In this document: positions 10,986 to 22,360 of the stretch, in pieces | Layout of the letters: each line of letters starts with the position of its first letter | Position numbering within the stretch: the stretch's first letter is position 1 | Source: Siphonodentalium dalli | Taxonomy: Eukaryota > Mollusca > Scaphopoda > Gadilida > Siphonodentaliidae | NCBI GenBank assembly: GCA_032622095.1 | Contig: CP136066.1 | Location: forward strand, 47,652,911 to 47,716,910 | Direction: 5' to 3' | DNA: 64,000 nt | The notes under the pieces: generated by a model | Seen by the model: the letters and a program-made list of their open reading frames with translations, nothing else | Databases searched by the model: none | What the model was told of the DNA's origin: nothing | Program-made: the position numbers and the translations under genes

Positions 10986-11529
10986 ACGGCGTGCACTCAG
11001 ATGACCACGGCATGACCACGCCGTGTTCAGACCGTTTTTGAACACGCTGGCCATTTTGCAGTAATTAATCACGCTAAGAACACGACTTCAACACGGATGA
11101 CCACGGCGTGAACTCGGGTGACCACGGCATGTACACGCCGTGCTCAAACCGTTTTTGAACACGCTGGCCATTTTTCTGAAGTTGACCACGCTAAGACCAC
11201 GCGCGATTTTTCCGTGTTTTTTCCGTGTTAAAATGTTGGCCACGCGTGGTTTTGAAAAAACCACGGGCCTTGTACTGTATGTTGGAAATTATTTCGGACA
11301 GAAAATATGTTTTTTCTAACAAACTGTATAATAGGGATGCCATGCCTTCGAAATTTTCTGACTTTTAGACTTTTAAATTCCGAGGCAATGGATGTGGTTT
11401 ATTTCCTAGACATGAATTTTGGGTATGGTTGAATGAGGTAGATTTGAATGTTCTAAGTTAGAAACCTCCGTCAAAAGGAGACTCTCTATAGTCACAGTAT
11501 CCACGTCCGCGTTTACCCCATCTATAGTT

Positions 11530-12045
11530 TTACTTAGAAATTATATTTGGGGGGGGGGGTTGTCCACGTGGTAACTTGAACAATATTCAACAGCATTTCT
11601 TTATATTTAGTACGTTGTTCTTACTTGAGAAGCCGTAGGCCAAGTTCGATATTGGTCATGTTCCAATGATTTTTTAGACTGAGTTATGTCCCCTTTTTTA
11701 CTAAGAAATCATCGTGGTTATGTTGTCCTGAACAATATGTGGCGGAATTGATTGATAATTGGTACGTGATTTTTACTTGAGAAGACGCGGACCAAGTTCA
11801 CTGTTGGTCTGGTCCTATGATTTTTTACGGAATTATGCCCCTTTTTATATAGGAATCTCAGTGTTTGCGTTGTCCGGATGATAATTTCAGCATTATTTAA
11901 CATAATTACTTGATAGTTGGTACGTGCTTCACATTTGGGAAGACACAGTCCAAGTTCGATTATGGTCACAGTCCGATGATTTTTGACGTACTTATGTCCC
12001 TTTTTCGACTGGCATCTCGTTTCGGGGGACATGCAGAGGTCCGTG
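11530..12045 (+). repeat. Tandem repeat of ~155 bp, about three units
   Basis: Units recur at about 11611, 11763 and 11920 with GGTACGTG, ACTTGAGAAGAC, CCAAGTTCGATATTGGTC, CGATGATTTTT and TTATGTCCCTTTTT. Sequence divergence is considerable. The 110-codon minus-strand frame lies entirely inside these repeats and is not a gene. Confidence 0.8.
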
Positions 12046-12569
12046 ACCATTTTTCCTTATTACATAAAATAATTTGCGGGTTATGAATCAAAACATTTAG
12101 ATTATAACACATGCATCATTATGACCATAAGATATCACTCTTTTCGACCAATGCAGCATTGTGTATTGATTTGTATGATAACAGTTATGAAATTGACTAA
12201 AATCCCGCGACTGGATATGGGCATAAAGTCGGCTATGGAAGAGTAAGGCAGTTGTACTTCGACGTCAAGCAAAATTATGCCTACGCATTTCACTAGCTCG
12301 TTTAAGTTGAATGTAACTTGCACTACTCAATTATGAAATGCATGTACCATTTCTGTCTGGATCTTCTAAAGCATCCGTGATATTTTGATAATTTTATCGA
12401 CACAGTTTGGAACTGTGTACTCATGAAGTTACAACCATGGTCACCAACGCCATACGGAAAATGATCGATTGCGTATTTTACAAGCAGCTTCATTTCATTC
12501 TTATAATGATTATCTGTCCTATTTTACACCAAATTTGTCAAAATTGCCGATCGCCTCACCATTGGTCAG
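12046..12569. other. No gene recognised
   Basis: Sequence between two tandem arrays. Short frames on both strands show no known motif. Confidence 0.4.
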
Positions 12570-13265
12570 ACGGTCAATCCATATATATATATTCGCCACA
12601 TACATGGCCATGTAGCCACTAAACATATACATATACACCCGCACATGACCATATAGTCACTCCTGGTATAAATGTTCGCCACATTCATGATCATACATCA
12701 CTTCTTTATTTCATATTTGCCTCACAAGTGGTCATACAGTCTCGCTCCATATAAATATATAAATATATTTGCGACACCCATAACAATATAACCACTTAAG
12801 ATATAAATATACACCCGAGCCAAAACCATAGTGTCACTCCAGTTATTTAGAGTAAACATATATAGCCCTTCTAGATATACCAATGTCCCGCATCGCCCAA
12901 CGGCCATCCACTCCATACATGCATATACACCTCACCCATGACAATTCAGCCGCTCACTGTATACCAATAAACCATATTCGCGTTAAAACAATCACTGCAT
13001 TTATATCACTTCACTTCACTATTAATGTTGCCATACTGTCATTCCCTATATACGTATTGGTTACGCCATGGCCACACAGCCACTCAAAATATACATATAC
13101 ACATCACGCATGACCATAGTGTCACTCCATGTGTATATGTACCTCATCAATGGCCATACAACCCTTTTAACAAATACCCCGCACACACGGCATACACTTC
13201 AGACTTGCATATACATGTATCTATACACCAACCATGACAATACAGCCACCCAATGTACAATCGTC
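12570..13265 (+). repeat. Degenerate ~55-65 bp tandem repeat
   Basis: Words such as TATACATATACACC, CATGACCATA and AGCCACTC recur through the block with variable spacing. The overlapping Thr/His/Tyr-rich frames at 12883-13286 are by-products. Confidence 0.7.
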
Positions 13266-13294
13266 TCGAGATATCGGTTTCAGTAACTTAGGGT

Positions 13295-15028
13295 CCTAAT
13301 ATAATAAAGAGATCTCTGATTTGAGAACAAGAGGTTCATAAGATCGTCTGGAATCTCTACTCATAGGGACAGAGGTTCATAAGATCGTCTGGAATCTCGA
13401 CTCATAGGGACTGAGGTTCATAAGATCGTCTAGAGATCTCGATTCCGACGAACAGAGTTTCATATGATCGTCTGAAATCTCGACTCCTTGGGACAGAGGG
13501 TCCTAAGATCGTCTAGATATCTCGACTCAAATGAACAGAGGTTAATAAAATCGTCCAGAGATCTCGACTCCGAGGAAAAGAGATTAATAAGATCGTCTAG
13601 AGATATGACTCCGATGAACAGAGGGTCCTAAGATCGTCTAGAGATATGACTCCGAGGAACAGAGGGTCCTAAGATCAGCTACAGATCTGGACTCGGAGGA
13701 ACAGATGGTCATAAGATCGTCTAGAGATATGACTCCGATGAAGATAGGTTCACAATATCATCTAGAGATCTCGGCTCCGAGGAACAGAGGGTCCTAAGAT
13801 CATATAGAGATATTGAGTCCTATATATGAACAGAGGGTCTAAAGATTGTTTAGAAATATCGACTCTGAGGAACAGAGGGTCCAAAGATCGTCTAGAGATA
13901 TGAATCCGAGGAACAGAGGGTCCAAAGATCATCTAGAGATGTGACTCCGATGAACATAGGGTCCAAAGATCGTCCAGAGGTCTCCACTCCGATGAGTAGA
14001 TGGTCATAATATCGTGTAGAGATATCGACTCCAAGGAAAAGAGATTAATAAGATCGTCTAGAGATATGTCTCCGAGGAACAGAGGGTCCTGAGATCATCT
14101 AGAGATATGACTCCGAGGAACAGAGGTTAATAAGATCGTCTAGAGATATGACTCCGAGGAACAGAGGTTAATAAGATCGTCTAGATATCTCGACTCCGAT
14201 GAGTAGATGGTCATAATATCGTGTAGATATATCGACTCCAAGGAAAAGAGGTTAATAAGATCGTCCAGAGATCTCGACTCCGAGGAACAGAGGGTCCTAA
14301 GATCGTCTAGAGATATGACTCCGAGGAACAGAGGGTCCTGAGATCATCTAATAGATATGACTCCGAGGAACAGAGGTTAATAAGATCGTCTAGAGATCTC
14401 GACTCCGATGAGTAGATGGTCATAATATCGTGTAGATATATCGACTCCAAGGAAAAGAGGTTAATAAGATCGTCTAGAGATGTCCACTCCGATGAGTAGA
14501 TGGTCATAATGTCGTGTAGATATATCGACTCCAAGGAATAGAGATTAATAAGATCGTCCAGAGATGTGACTCCGAGGGACAGAGGTTAATAAGATCGTCT
14601 ATAGATATGACTCCGAGGAACAGAGGTTAATAAGATCGTCTAGAAATATGACTCCGATGAACAGAGGTTAATGAGATCGTCTAGAGATATGACTCCGAGG
14701 AACATAGGGTCCTAAGATCATCTAGAGATATGACTCCGAGGAACATAGGGTCCTAAGATCATCTATAGATATGACTCCGAGGAACAGAGGTTAATGAGAT
14801 CGTCTAGAGATATGACTCCGAGGAACATAGGGTCCTAAGAGCATCTAGAGATATGACTCCGAGGAACAGAGGTTAATGAGATCGTCTAGAGATATAACTC
14901 CGAGGAACAGAGGTTAATAAGATCGTCTATAGAGGTCTCGACTCCGATGAGTAGATGGTCATAATACCGTGTAGAGATATCGATTCCAAGGAACAGAGGT
15001 TAATAAGATCGTCTAGAGATCTCGACTT
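13295..15028 (+). repeat. ~42 bp tandem array, about 40 units
   Basis: The consensus unit reads GAGGAACAGAGGTTAATAAG, then ATCGTCTAGAGATATGACTC. Variants alternate GGTCCTAAG with GGTTAATAAG, ATATGACTCC with ATCTCGACTCC, and an AGTAGATGGTCATAATATCG type. The last type recurs with its neighbours at about 13993, 14190, 14408 and 14493, suggesting higher-order blocks. Most units contain TCTAGA or CTAGAGAT. Confidence 0.93.
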
Positions 15029-15099
15029 TTGTCAGAATATGAACGACAACATCCGCATGTGAGTATATAATTATGATTGAGAGAGAGTATAGATGTGTG

Positions 15100-15400
15100 T
15101 ATGTGTATGTGTTTGTGAATTTATGTGTATGTTTGAGATGGATAGAGAGATAGGGGAGAGAGAGTTGGTGTGAATGTTGTTGTGTGTACGAGTTGACGCG
15201 TATATCTGTTTGAGATGGATAGAGGGAGATAGAGTTGGAGAGAGCGAGCATATTGGAGAGGGTGTGAATGTTGTTGTGTGTACGAGTTGACGCATATATC
15301 TGTTTGAGATGGATAGAGGGAGACAGTGTTGGAGAGAGCGATAGCATGGGAGAGGGTGTGAATGTTGTTGTGTGTACGAGTTGACGCATATATCTGTTTG
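15100..15400 (+). repeat. ~95 bp tandem repeat, about three units
   Basis: GTTGACGCRTATATCTGTTT recurs at about 15192, 15288 and 15382. Between copies lie GATGGATAGAGGGAGA, GTTGGAGAGAGCG and GGTGTGAATGTTGTTGTGTG. The 129-codon minus-strand frame over it is repeat-derived. Confidence 0.9.
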
Positions 15401-15410
15401 GATATTATTG

Positions 15411-15936
15411 CTGCTAATATGACGTACGTGTGATTATATGGACGATTTTTGGATAATATTCATATTGTACATATTGTTGGTGTTGCGTTGTCCGAATCTT
15501 CCGCACCTCGTATATGACTGCACATTATAATGTATGGTTCGTTTGGCATGTGTTCCTTTGTTTTCAACTGTAGATATGTTACATGTGTATCTTTGTGAGC
15601 TCTTCGTTAATGGAGGAAGTAAAGAGATATATATATATATTTACAAGCAACTTGCCGAAACATCGTGAGAGTCGAAATGCCAAAAGACCCCACGTGCAAT
15701 CGCTGTTTGGGAACACTGAGATCGCGGTTCTCATCAATGGGAAGTCACTCTATACACAACGATTGATGTTGTATCGATTAAATATCTATAATCAGAACGC
15801 GGCGACCACACATCAGATAACTTATTCGTTGCAGGCCAGTTCACGTTAAATTAATGTCTGTTCTGAATAAAATCATACTCAAACGCTCAGCGTACTTAGT
15901 CTGACGAAATGAGGTGCCTGGGGTTTCTATTCCTTC
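15411..15936. other. No gene recognised
   Basis: Contains an 88-codon plus-strand frame (15583-15849) with no recognised domain. It stays an open possibility but is not supported as a gene. Confidence 0.4.
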
Positions 15937-16586
15937 AGGTAGCAGTACACGATTTCACGGGTTGTAGGGGGTCTGAAAAATAGAAAAATAAGTATCTGGG
16001 GGCCATAACAGCCAGTGTAGCCTGTGTTAAATGTGTATTTACTGGTTTGAAGGTTTAATTATTTTACAAAACTGGGAAAGTTCTCAAAAAAGTGTAAAAT
16101 TTGGATACGCAACAGGGTTTTCGTATTCAGTGGAGGCCAACTCTGTGTTATTGGTTACAGGAAAATAGCCCGATTTCTCTCCCCTGAATTCTGTCATCTG
16201 GGCTCGCAAGACATTTTTTTCAAATTGATACGATAACTTTTTTTTTATTTCAAATATTTCTCAGCACTAACATAGCTCTATCAGGTGGAAGAAGCTTATT
16301 TACTGACATTCGCTCTATCATGGTCTGTTTTTGGGTTGAAAATGGTCAATTTGAGTAAAAAAATGGGTAAAATTGAGCGTTTTGTGTGTGCAAACCAAGG
16401 GGCATAACTCAATAACAAATTGTACGAAGAAGCTAAAGTACAGACAAATGATTACACCTAAAATTTCTGTCAAAATTAAAACATGCTTGATGGGACCTAT
16501 GCCAAAGATAATGGCTCAGGATTGATTTGAAGTACAGTACCCCCTCCCAGGTTGGCAAAATTGCTGGAAATCGTGTACTGCTACCT
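15937..16586. mobile_element. 650 bp MITE, copy 1
   Basis: Starts AGGTAGCAGTACACGATTTC and ends with its exact 20 bp inverse. No transposase frame is present. The second copy at 17887-18536 has the same length, and I saw only about four substitutions between them. Flanks are CCTTC on the left and TAAAG on the right, so no clean target-site duplication is visible. Confidence 0.93.
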
Positions 16587-16744
16587 TAAAGAGACTATCA
16601 AATTGGATAAATTAGTGAAAATCTACTGAAACATTTTATCTTTCCTATATTCGTGTGTGAATTACTATTCACAGTTTCGTATTGATAACTGTTGTGCTCG
16701 GAACTAGGCGCATTTGCTTGTAGATTATTTGTTTCAGAGGCTAT

Positions 16745-17620
16745 ATATTACTATGGATTTCAGCTTGACAAGTCACTGAATGCTCACACCGACAGGGCAA
16801 AAACCAAATTCAACGTATGACGCGTTATGGCTACTATGGATAAAACAAAAACATTACGGTTCACATTTGGTGGGGGGGTGTTGATGTGGTTATATATGCA
16901 TCAGTTACTCTGTACGATTTGTTTTGAGCGTTGCGTTTTTGTGTAATTACATAAAAATGACATTCATTTAACGAAACGTGTTGCCACGCAAACATTTCAA
17001 CAATGGAATTCCTTGGATACCTGGTGCGAAAAGCCGTATTAATGTTGGTTATTTAGTCTTGGTCGTGTTTCCGAATGACCGAGTAATGTCAATACGTATA
17101 TTGGAGAGGGGTACAGTCAACTACTGAGTTATCACGAACAGTGTGTGAGCACCAGCACAATACAGGTGTGATATATTATTTAAAGATGCTATAAATAATT
17201 AAATAGTGTAATTTCAACTTGACAATTAAGTCATTGAATGTACACCGATCGGGCAAATAAACATGGTTCATATTTTGAGGGAGGGGGTGATTATATATGC
17301 ATTAGTTCACATTTTGGGGGAGGGGGTGATTATATGCAGTAGTTATTCCCTATGATTTGTTTGGAGTTTTGCGTTGTTATATGACCACATAAAAGTGATT
17401 CGCATGTAACAAAATGTGTTGCTAAGGGAACATTCCAACAATGGAATTCCTCGGATACCATCTACGAATAGGCGTATTAATATTGGTTGTTCAGTCTTGG
17501 CCGTGTTTCCGAATAACCAAGTATTGTCATTGTCTTAACATATGGGGGTGGGGGCTGGCTAGTAAATAATCACAGCACACATGGTCTGGTCAGCACAATA
17601 CGCATGTGATATATCTGTTC
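16745..17620 (+). repeat. Diverged tandem duplication of ~430 bp between the two MITEs
   Basis: Two blocks (about 16745-17180 and 17200-17620) share, in order, CTTGACAA, CACCGA, GGGCAAA, TATATGCATYAGTTA, CAACAATGGAATTCCT, GGATACC, GTGTTTCCGAATRACC and GCACAATACRSRTGTGATAT. Divergence is far higher than between the flanking MITEs, so this duplication is older. Confidence 0.75.
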
Positions 17621-17886
17621 AGACCGCCTTTTCGACCGGATGAGATTTAGTTTTAAGGTGGGTGGGCATGATGTGACATTTAGAATTTATCTTTGTTTTT
17701 TTCGCTATAACCAATAATTTTGGTGAAATTGGTTCATTTTATTGAAACCACAGTACTTATATTGACTTTATTTCCCATTCGCACTGAAGAAACACTATAT
17801 GTGTTATATATCAAAGTTATCGGTTTATGTCAGAGACTTAAATGGACATTGGCGCGTTGAAGGGGGATAACTCTATTTTTCCATTA

Positions 17887-18536
17887 AGGTAGCAGTACAC
17901 GATTTCACGGGTTGTAGGGGGTCTGAAAAATAGAAAAATAAGTATCTGGGGGCCATAACAGCCAGTGTAGCCTGTGTTAAATGTGTATTTACTGGTTTGA
18001 AGGTTTAATTATTTTACAAAACTGGGAAAGTTCTCAAAAAAGTGTAAAATTTGGATACGCAACAGGGTTTTCGTATTCAGTGGAGGCCAACTCTGTGTTA
18101 TTGGTTACAGGAAAATAGCCCAATTTCTCTCCCCTGAATTCTGTCATCTGGGCTCGCAAGACATTTTTTTCAAATTGATACGATAACTTTTTTTTTATTT
18201 CAAATATTTCTCAGCACTAACATAGCTCTATCAGGTGGAAGAAGCTTATTTACTGACATTCGCTCTATCATGGTCTGTTTTTGGGTTGAAAATGGTCAAT
18301 TTGAGTAAAAAAATGGGTAAAATTGAGCGTTTTGTGTGTGCAAACCAAGGGGCATAACTCAATAACAAATTATACGAAGAAGCTAAAGTACAGACAAATG
18401 ATTACACCTAAAATTTCTGTCAAAATTAAAACATGCTTGATGGGACTTATGCCAAAGATAATGGCTCAGGATTGATTTGAAGTACAGTACCCCCTCCCAG
18501 GTTGGCAAAATTGCTGGAAATCGTGTACTTCTACCT
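17887..18536. mobile_element. 650 bp MITE, copy 2
   Basis: Same length and orientation as the copy at 15937-16586. The left end is AGGTAGCAGTACACGATTTC; the right end has one mismatch in the inverted repeat. Left flank is TTA, right flank CAGCG. Confidence 0.93.
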
Positions 18537-19136
18537 CAGCGAGCGCGATTCCGCCCCATAGTTAAAACAGACCTTTCCGCCGCATAGGTAGTTTCACGCA
18601 CTGTGGAGGATATGTTCCTCGAAATCTCATTCCGCCCGAGCAAAATTCCGATTCCGAGCGGTAGAAGATCTGATTCTGCGAACGTTTTGCTCGATTTTCC
18701 ACGACCATGTTTACTGATTGGTGTATATCAAGGGAGCAACTCATGTGATGTCACACTCAAATGATAGGAAATATTCCTTAGGTTTTTTACTCTTCACTTA
18801 CTTATTCTTTAGTTCCACATATAGCACGCTGAACTAAATTACAAGGGTTGCTCACTCAAATCCACTTACACAGAAGAAAAGTATGGTGTACAAATGTGAA
18901 TTTCGAAGCGAACAAATTGCTTACGTGTATCCGCAAACAACTCATCGTTACTTTAAAAATACAGTTGATCAAAATACGCGATTTTAGCCTGACATAATGC
19001 CTTCACAGTAACACTATTCCGATTCTGTTTTCGGAGTGTTTTTTTATTTTCCTATAATATCTAGAGGTACCAAACATACATGTATGTACATGTATATGGG
19101 AAGCCAAATTGACGTTTAATAAATAATGGAGCTTAA

Positions 19137-19589
19137 AGGTACTCAATCCGATTCGATGGTCCCCATATCATCAGATTCCAACAATAACGACAACAACGTT
19201 TTTTTTAAATGCTGCTCGAGTTATCAGAATCGACAAATTGCCCAAAATTAATGCTAACCACTCAACTATAGTACAAAATTGCCCCAAACCTGTTATTTAT
19301 CAACATTTTGTTCAACGAAATTTTGCCGGGTTGTCAATTATTTGACATAAAAAGCCACTTGATTTTAGAGTTATCCGTCCTCATCCGCAATTTTTTCCGA
19401 GACCGTCTTCTCGTCCACCTTTTATTGGGCCACTTAAAAATTATCGGTGGTGAAAAATAATAGATTTCAAAAAACGATATTTGATCACTCTGAACTTTGA
19501 TGGATGGGTTCCTCGACTCGAATCAAATATTTTCGACACCGAAACCTAGGAAATAGTAATTGTACGAGCGTAATTCGGTCTATGCATCT
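19137..19589 (+). mobile_element. ~450 bp TTAA-flanked MITE, copy 1
   Basis: Flanked by TTAA at 19133-19136 and 19590-19593. Starts AGGTACTCAATCCGATTCGA. Internal landmarks shared with 29506-29947 are CCCCATATCATCAGATTCCA, TAATGCTAACC, AGTTATCCRTCYTCATCCGC and CTTTGATG. It is nested in the hAT-like element. Confidence 0.85.
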
Positions 19590-20190
19590 TTAAGCGCAAT
19601 ACGGAATCTCTAATTGCGCTTAAGCGCAGTAAGGGAAGATCTAATTGGGCCTAAGCGAATATGTTATTGTGTTTAAGCACAATAAAGCATATCTTATTGA
19701 TCTTAAGCACAAAAAGGAATCTCTAATTGCACTTTAAAAGCGAAATAAGGAATATTCTTATTGCGCTTAACTGCAATACGAGCTAATTGGGCTTAAGTTT
19801 AAATAAAAATATTCCTTACTACACTTAAGCACAATTAGTCACATTACAAAAACACCCTGTAATTCAAATGGCTGTCCATAGTGGAATGGTTGGAGTTTAT
19901 TGGTGACGCGGTGACTGTCCACGCGTAGGCCTATTCGGATTATACTATTTCCACAGAGGGGTTATCTCGTGATGGAGATATTAATTCGCTTAAGCGCAAT
20001 AAGAATGAGGAGCCAGAGATGTAATTGCGCTTAGGTGCAATGAGAAATGTCTTATTTCGCAGTCCCTATAATTGCGCTTAAGCGCAATAAGGAAAATTCC
20101 AATCGAGCTTAAGCACAATAAGAGAAGATCTTATTGCACTTATACGATCAATAAGGAATCTATAATTGCGTTTAAGCGCAATAAGGAATA
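19590..20190. repeat. GCTTAAGC palindrome field
   Basis: Variants of the palindrome TTGCGCTTAAGCGCAA, often followed by TAAGGAA, recur every 30-50 bp at 19590-19850 and 19985-20190, with an unrelated stretch between. A second field lies at 46795-46935. Confidence 0.88.
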
Positions 20191-21043
20191 TTTGGCAAAA
20201 CAATTACCTGACAGCAATAATTGTAAATCGAAATCATGAAACCGCATATAATAAAAAGGAAACCTACTGCTTTTGACTGAACACATTATATCATTTGTGG
20301 TACATGTATATACACGCAAATATAACATTTCCAATCGGTATTTGCTTGTACCCGTTCATGGTAATTCTCGTTTTTAGTCAAAAACCATAATTATCCTTTC
20401 GTATCATCGTTGATTATTTGCCCTGCTAATCTATATATATAGTACTGACCTATAGCTTTACGTCGCTCGCACAATTTCAAAGTTAAATGTGCGACTTCCG
20501 GCGCGAAACTGACGTAGGAAAGTTTTCAACGACGAATACTGATTATATCAGGGAAATGAAGACATTGATACCATTTGATAACACTACCCGAAAAAGTACT
20601 GCATAAAGAGTCTGAATACATTCCCCTTTAATACTTTCGTCATCATTTTGAAGACAATAGCTAAGGGCCGTCATATGGAGACGTTTATCGCTAGAAAAAC
20701 TGGACGTTTCTTGTCGAAATCTAAAGAGCATTGCTCGGGCGACATTTGAACTTACTCGGGCGACAACGGAACACACAGGGCGGGAATCGGAGCGAAAACA
20801 TAAATCACCGATTACAGCATTTTGCTGGCTTTTAATGCAACATAATTATAGGGGAACATGTCCCGGTTGAAGCTAGAGGTAAACATTAACATGATATGTT
20901 ATTACACTTGCATTATATCAGTGTTTTTAAGTTTTTCGGCTGGTAAATTTGAAATTTGCTCGGTCGACAAGCGGAAAAACTCACAACGGAATCGGAATTT
21001 GCTCGGGCGGAATGAGATAACGAGCGGCGGATCCGCCACAGTG

Positions 21044-21879
21044 ATTTCACAGATTGTTTATAAATTTAGAGTTTATGACAACAATTAAACAATGAAAAGC
21101 ATAATATATAAAGAGTCCAGAATTGACAAACATTACCTAACATGTCCAATATGATTTTGATTTCGTAGTGAAGCAAAGGAAATATAATTTTGTTTCGATT
21201 CATAAACGCATAATATGTGATTGAGCACAGTTAAAATAATGTCGCAAGTGGCACAAGATATTCTGAGAAAACGAAAGCCATTCGCGAAAACGAAACCGAA
21301 AGTACATCACGTCAATTTAAAGAAACATGTTGGCGATAACGCCATGCTGCACGGTTTGCCGTGGCCGCTATCCACTTTTAAAAGAGGAATTTTAACAAGT
21401 TTTTGAATTTGTGTGAGCCTGGCAAAAATACTACGATCGGTTTTTATAAATTGCGTTCGCGCATCTGATGGTCCAAAAGCTGTAAAATTAATGACAAAAT
21501 AACGTTCTCAATTATGAGCTTTTGTACTCGTTTTTCAAGGTAAAAGGGCTGGATATGTTTGTGTTTTTTCGCTATGCGTGTTCAACGCGAACAATCGTGA
21601 TTGTAAGCAGGGACGTGACGACAGGGGTTTTAGGGTTGTCTCATCCTCCCAAACAACATGTCCAACAGTTGGAAATTTGTTAGATATGTCACACCGATAG
21701 ATTGAAAATGTTATCTAGTTTTGGGGAATTTGTTGTATTTATGCCAACAGTGATGTATTTTTCTGCTTGTTGTCAAAATCTTTGACTCAAATGGCCATCA
21801 CTTGGAAACTTTCCAACCTTAGATGGATGTCAGGTCCGAAATTTCCACTGTGGTAGGTTAATGCCAGTCTAAATGGAAG
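21044..21879. other. No gene recognised
   Basis: A 61-codon plus-strand frame (21221-21406) is rich in Lys but has no recognisable domain. No repeat or RNA gene identified. Confidence 0.4.
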
Positions 21880-22360
21880 GATTGTGTAGTTTTCAGGTCA
21901 ATATCTCAAACATTTCTCACACTGGTTATGAGGGGTCCCGATCCCTCACATTGACGTCAAAAACTACTAGTTATTTTGTTTTATAAATCTAGGCTTGAAT
22001 TTGCCTGGAGTTACATATCTAGATGCTAGGCTTTTACAGTTTTCATGTTCAGATTTAAAAATTGTCTCCCACTGGGCTGAGGGGTCCTGGTTCCTCCCCG
22101 GTGGCCAGACAGAAATTGTTAATCGATTAAAAAAATCGACGCCTGAATTTCCCTGGAGTTAGACCTCAAGATGCTAGTATTTGTTTTCAGGTTCAGATTT
22201 CAGAATTTTCTCACATTGCGCCCGAGGGGTGGTCCTAGTCCTTCTCCCGTGGCCAGGATTGTGTAGTTTTCAGGTTCAAATTTCAAAGTATTCTTCCATT
22301 GTGACCATTGTGATCACTCTAGCCGTCCATGGTTGTACGTGTTTTGTTTTCGCTTGGCGC
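21880..22360 (+). repeat. Degenerate ~150 bp tandem repeat, about three units
   Basis: Recurrent landmarks are CTGGAGTTA followed by GATGCTAG, TTTTCAGGTTCARATTTCA, TTCTCACACTGG, and GAGGGGTCCTRRTYC near CCGTGGCCAG. Part of the array (about 21700-21880) is too diverged to define. Confidence 0.65.

Larger units (their letters stand above)
6660..11268. mobile_element. 4.6 kb putative DNA element with 14 bp perfect terminal inverted repeats
   Basis: The left end GCCCGTGGTTTTTT (6660-6673) and right end AAAAAACCACGGGC (11255-11268) are exact inverted copies. A subterminal segment containing AAGACCACGCGCGATT occurs near both ends in the same orientation. The flanks carry dense CCACGG/AACACGG repeats (6680-7050, 7518-7660, 10310-10440, 10900-11260), each associated with a roughly 500-600 bp tandem duplication. 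I see no transposase frame and no clear target-site duplication. It could be one large non-autonomous element or two ends of related smaller ones. Confidence 0.55.
18599..21043. mobile_element. 2.4 kb hAT-like element with ~60 bp TIRs
   Basis: The left end is CACTGTGGAGGAT, then CTCATTCCGCCCGAGCAAAA, TTCCGATTCCG. The right end is the inverse: CGGAATCGGAATTTGCTCGG, GCGGAATGAGAT, ATCCGCCACAGTG. Flanks GTTTCACG (18591-18598) and ATTTCACA (21044-21051) agree at 6 of 8 bases, as expected of an aged 8 bp hAT target-site duplication. No transposase remnant is visible. A separate TTAA MITE (19137-19589) and a palindrome field lie inside. Confidence 0.75.

Noticed and set aside
13295-15028. Possible CRISPR array
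   Set aside because: Repeat and spacer are not separable, units are contiguous and degenerate, and the context is eukaryotic.
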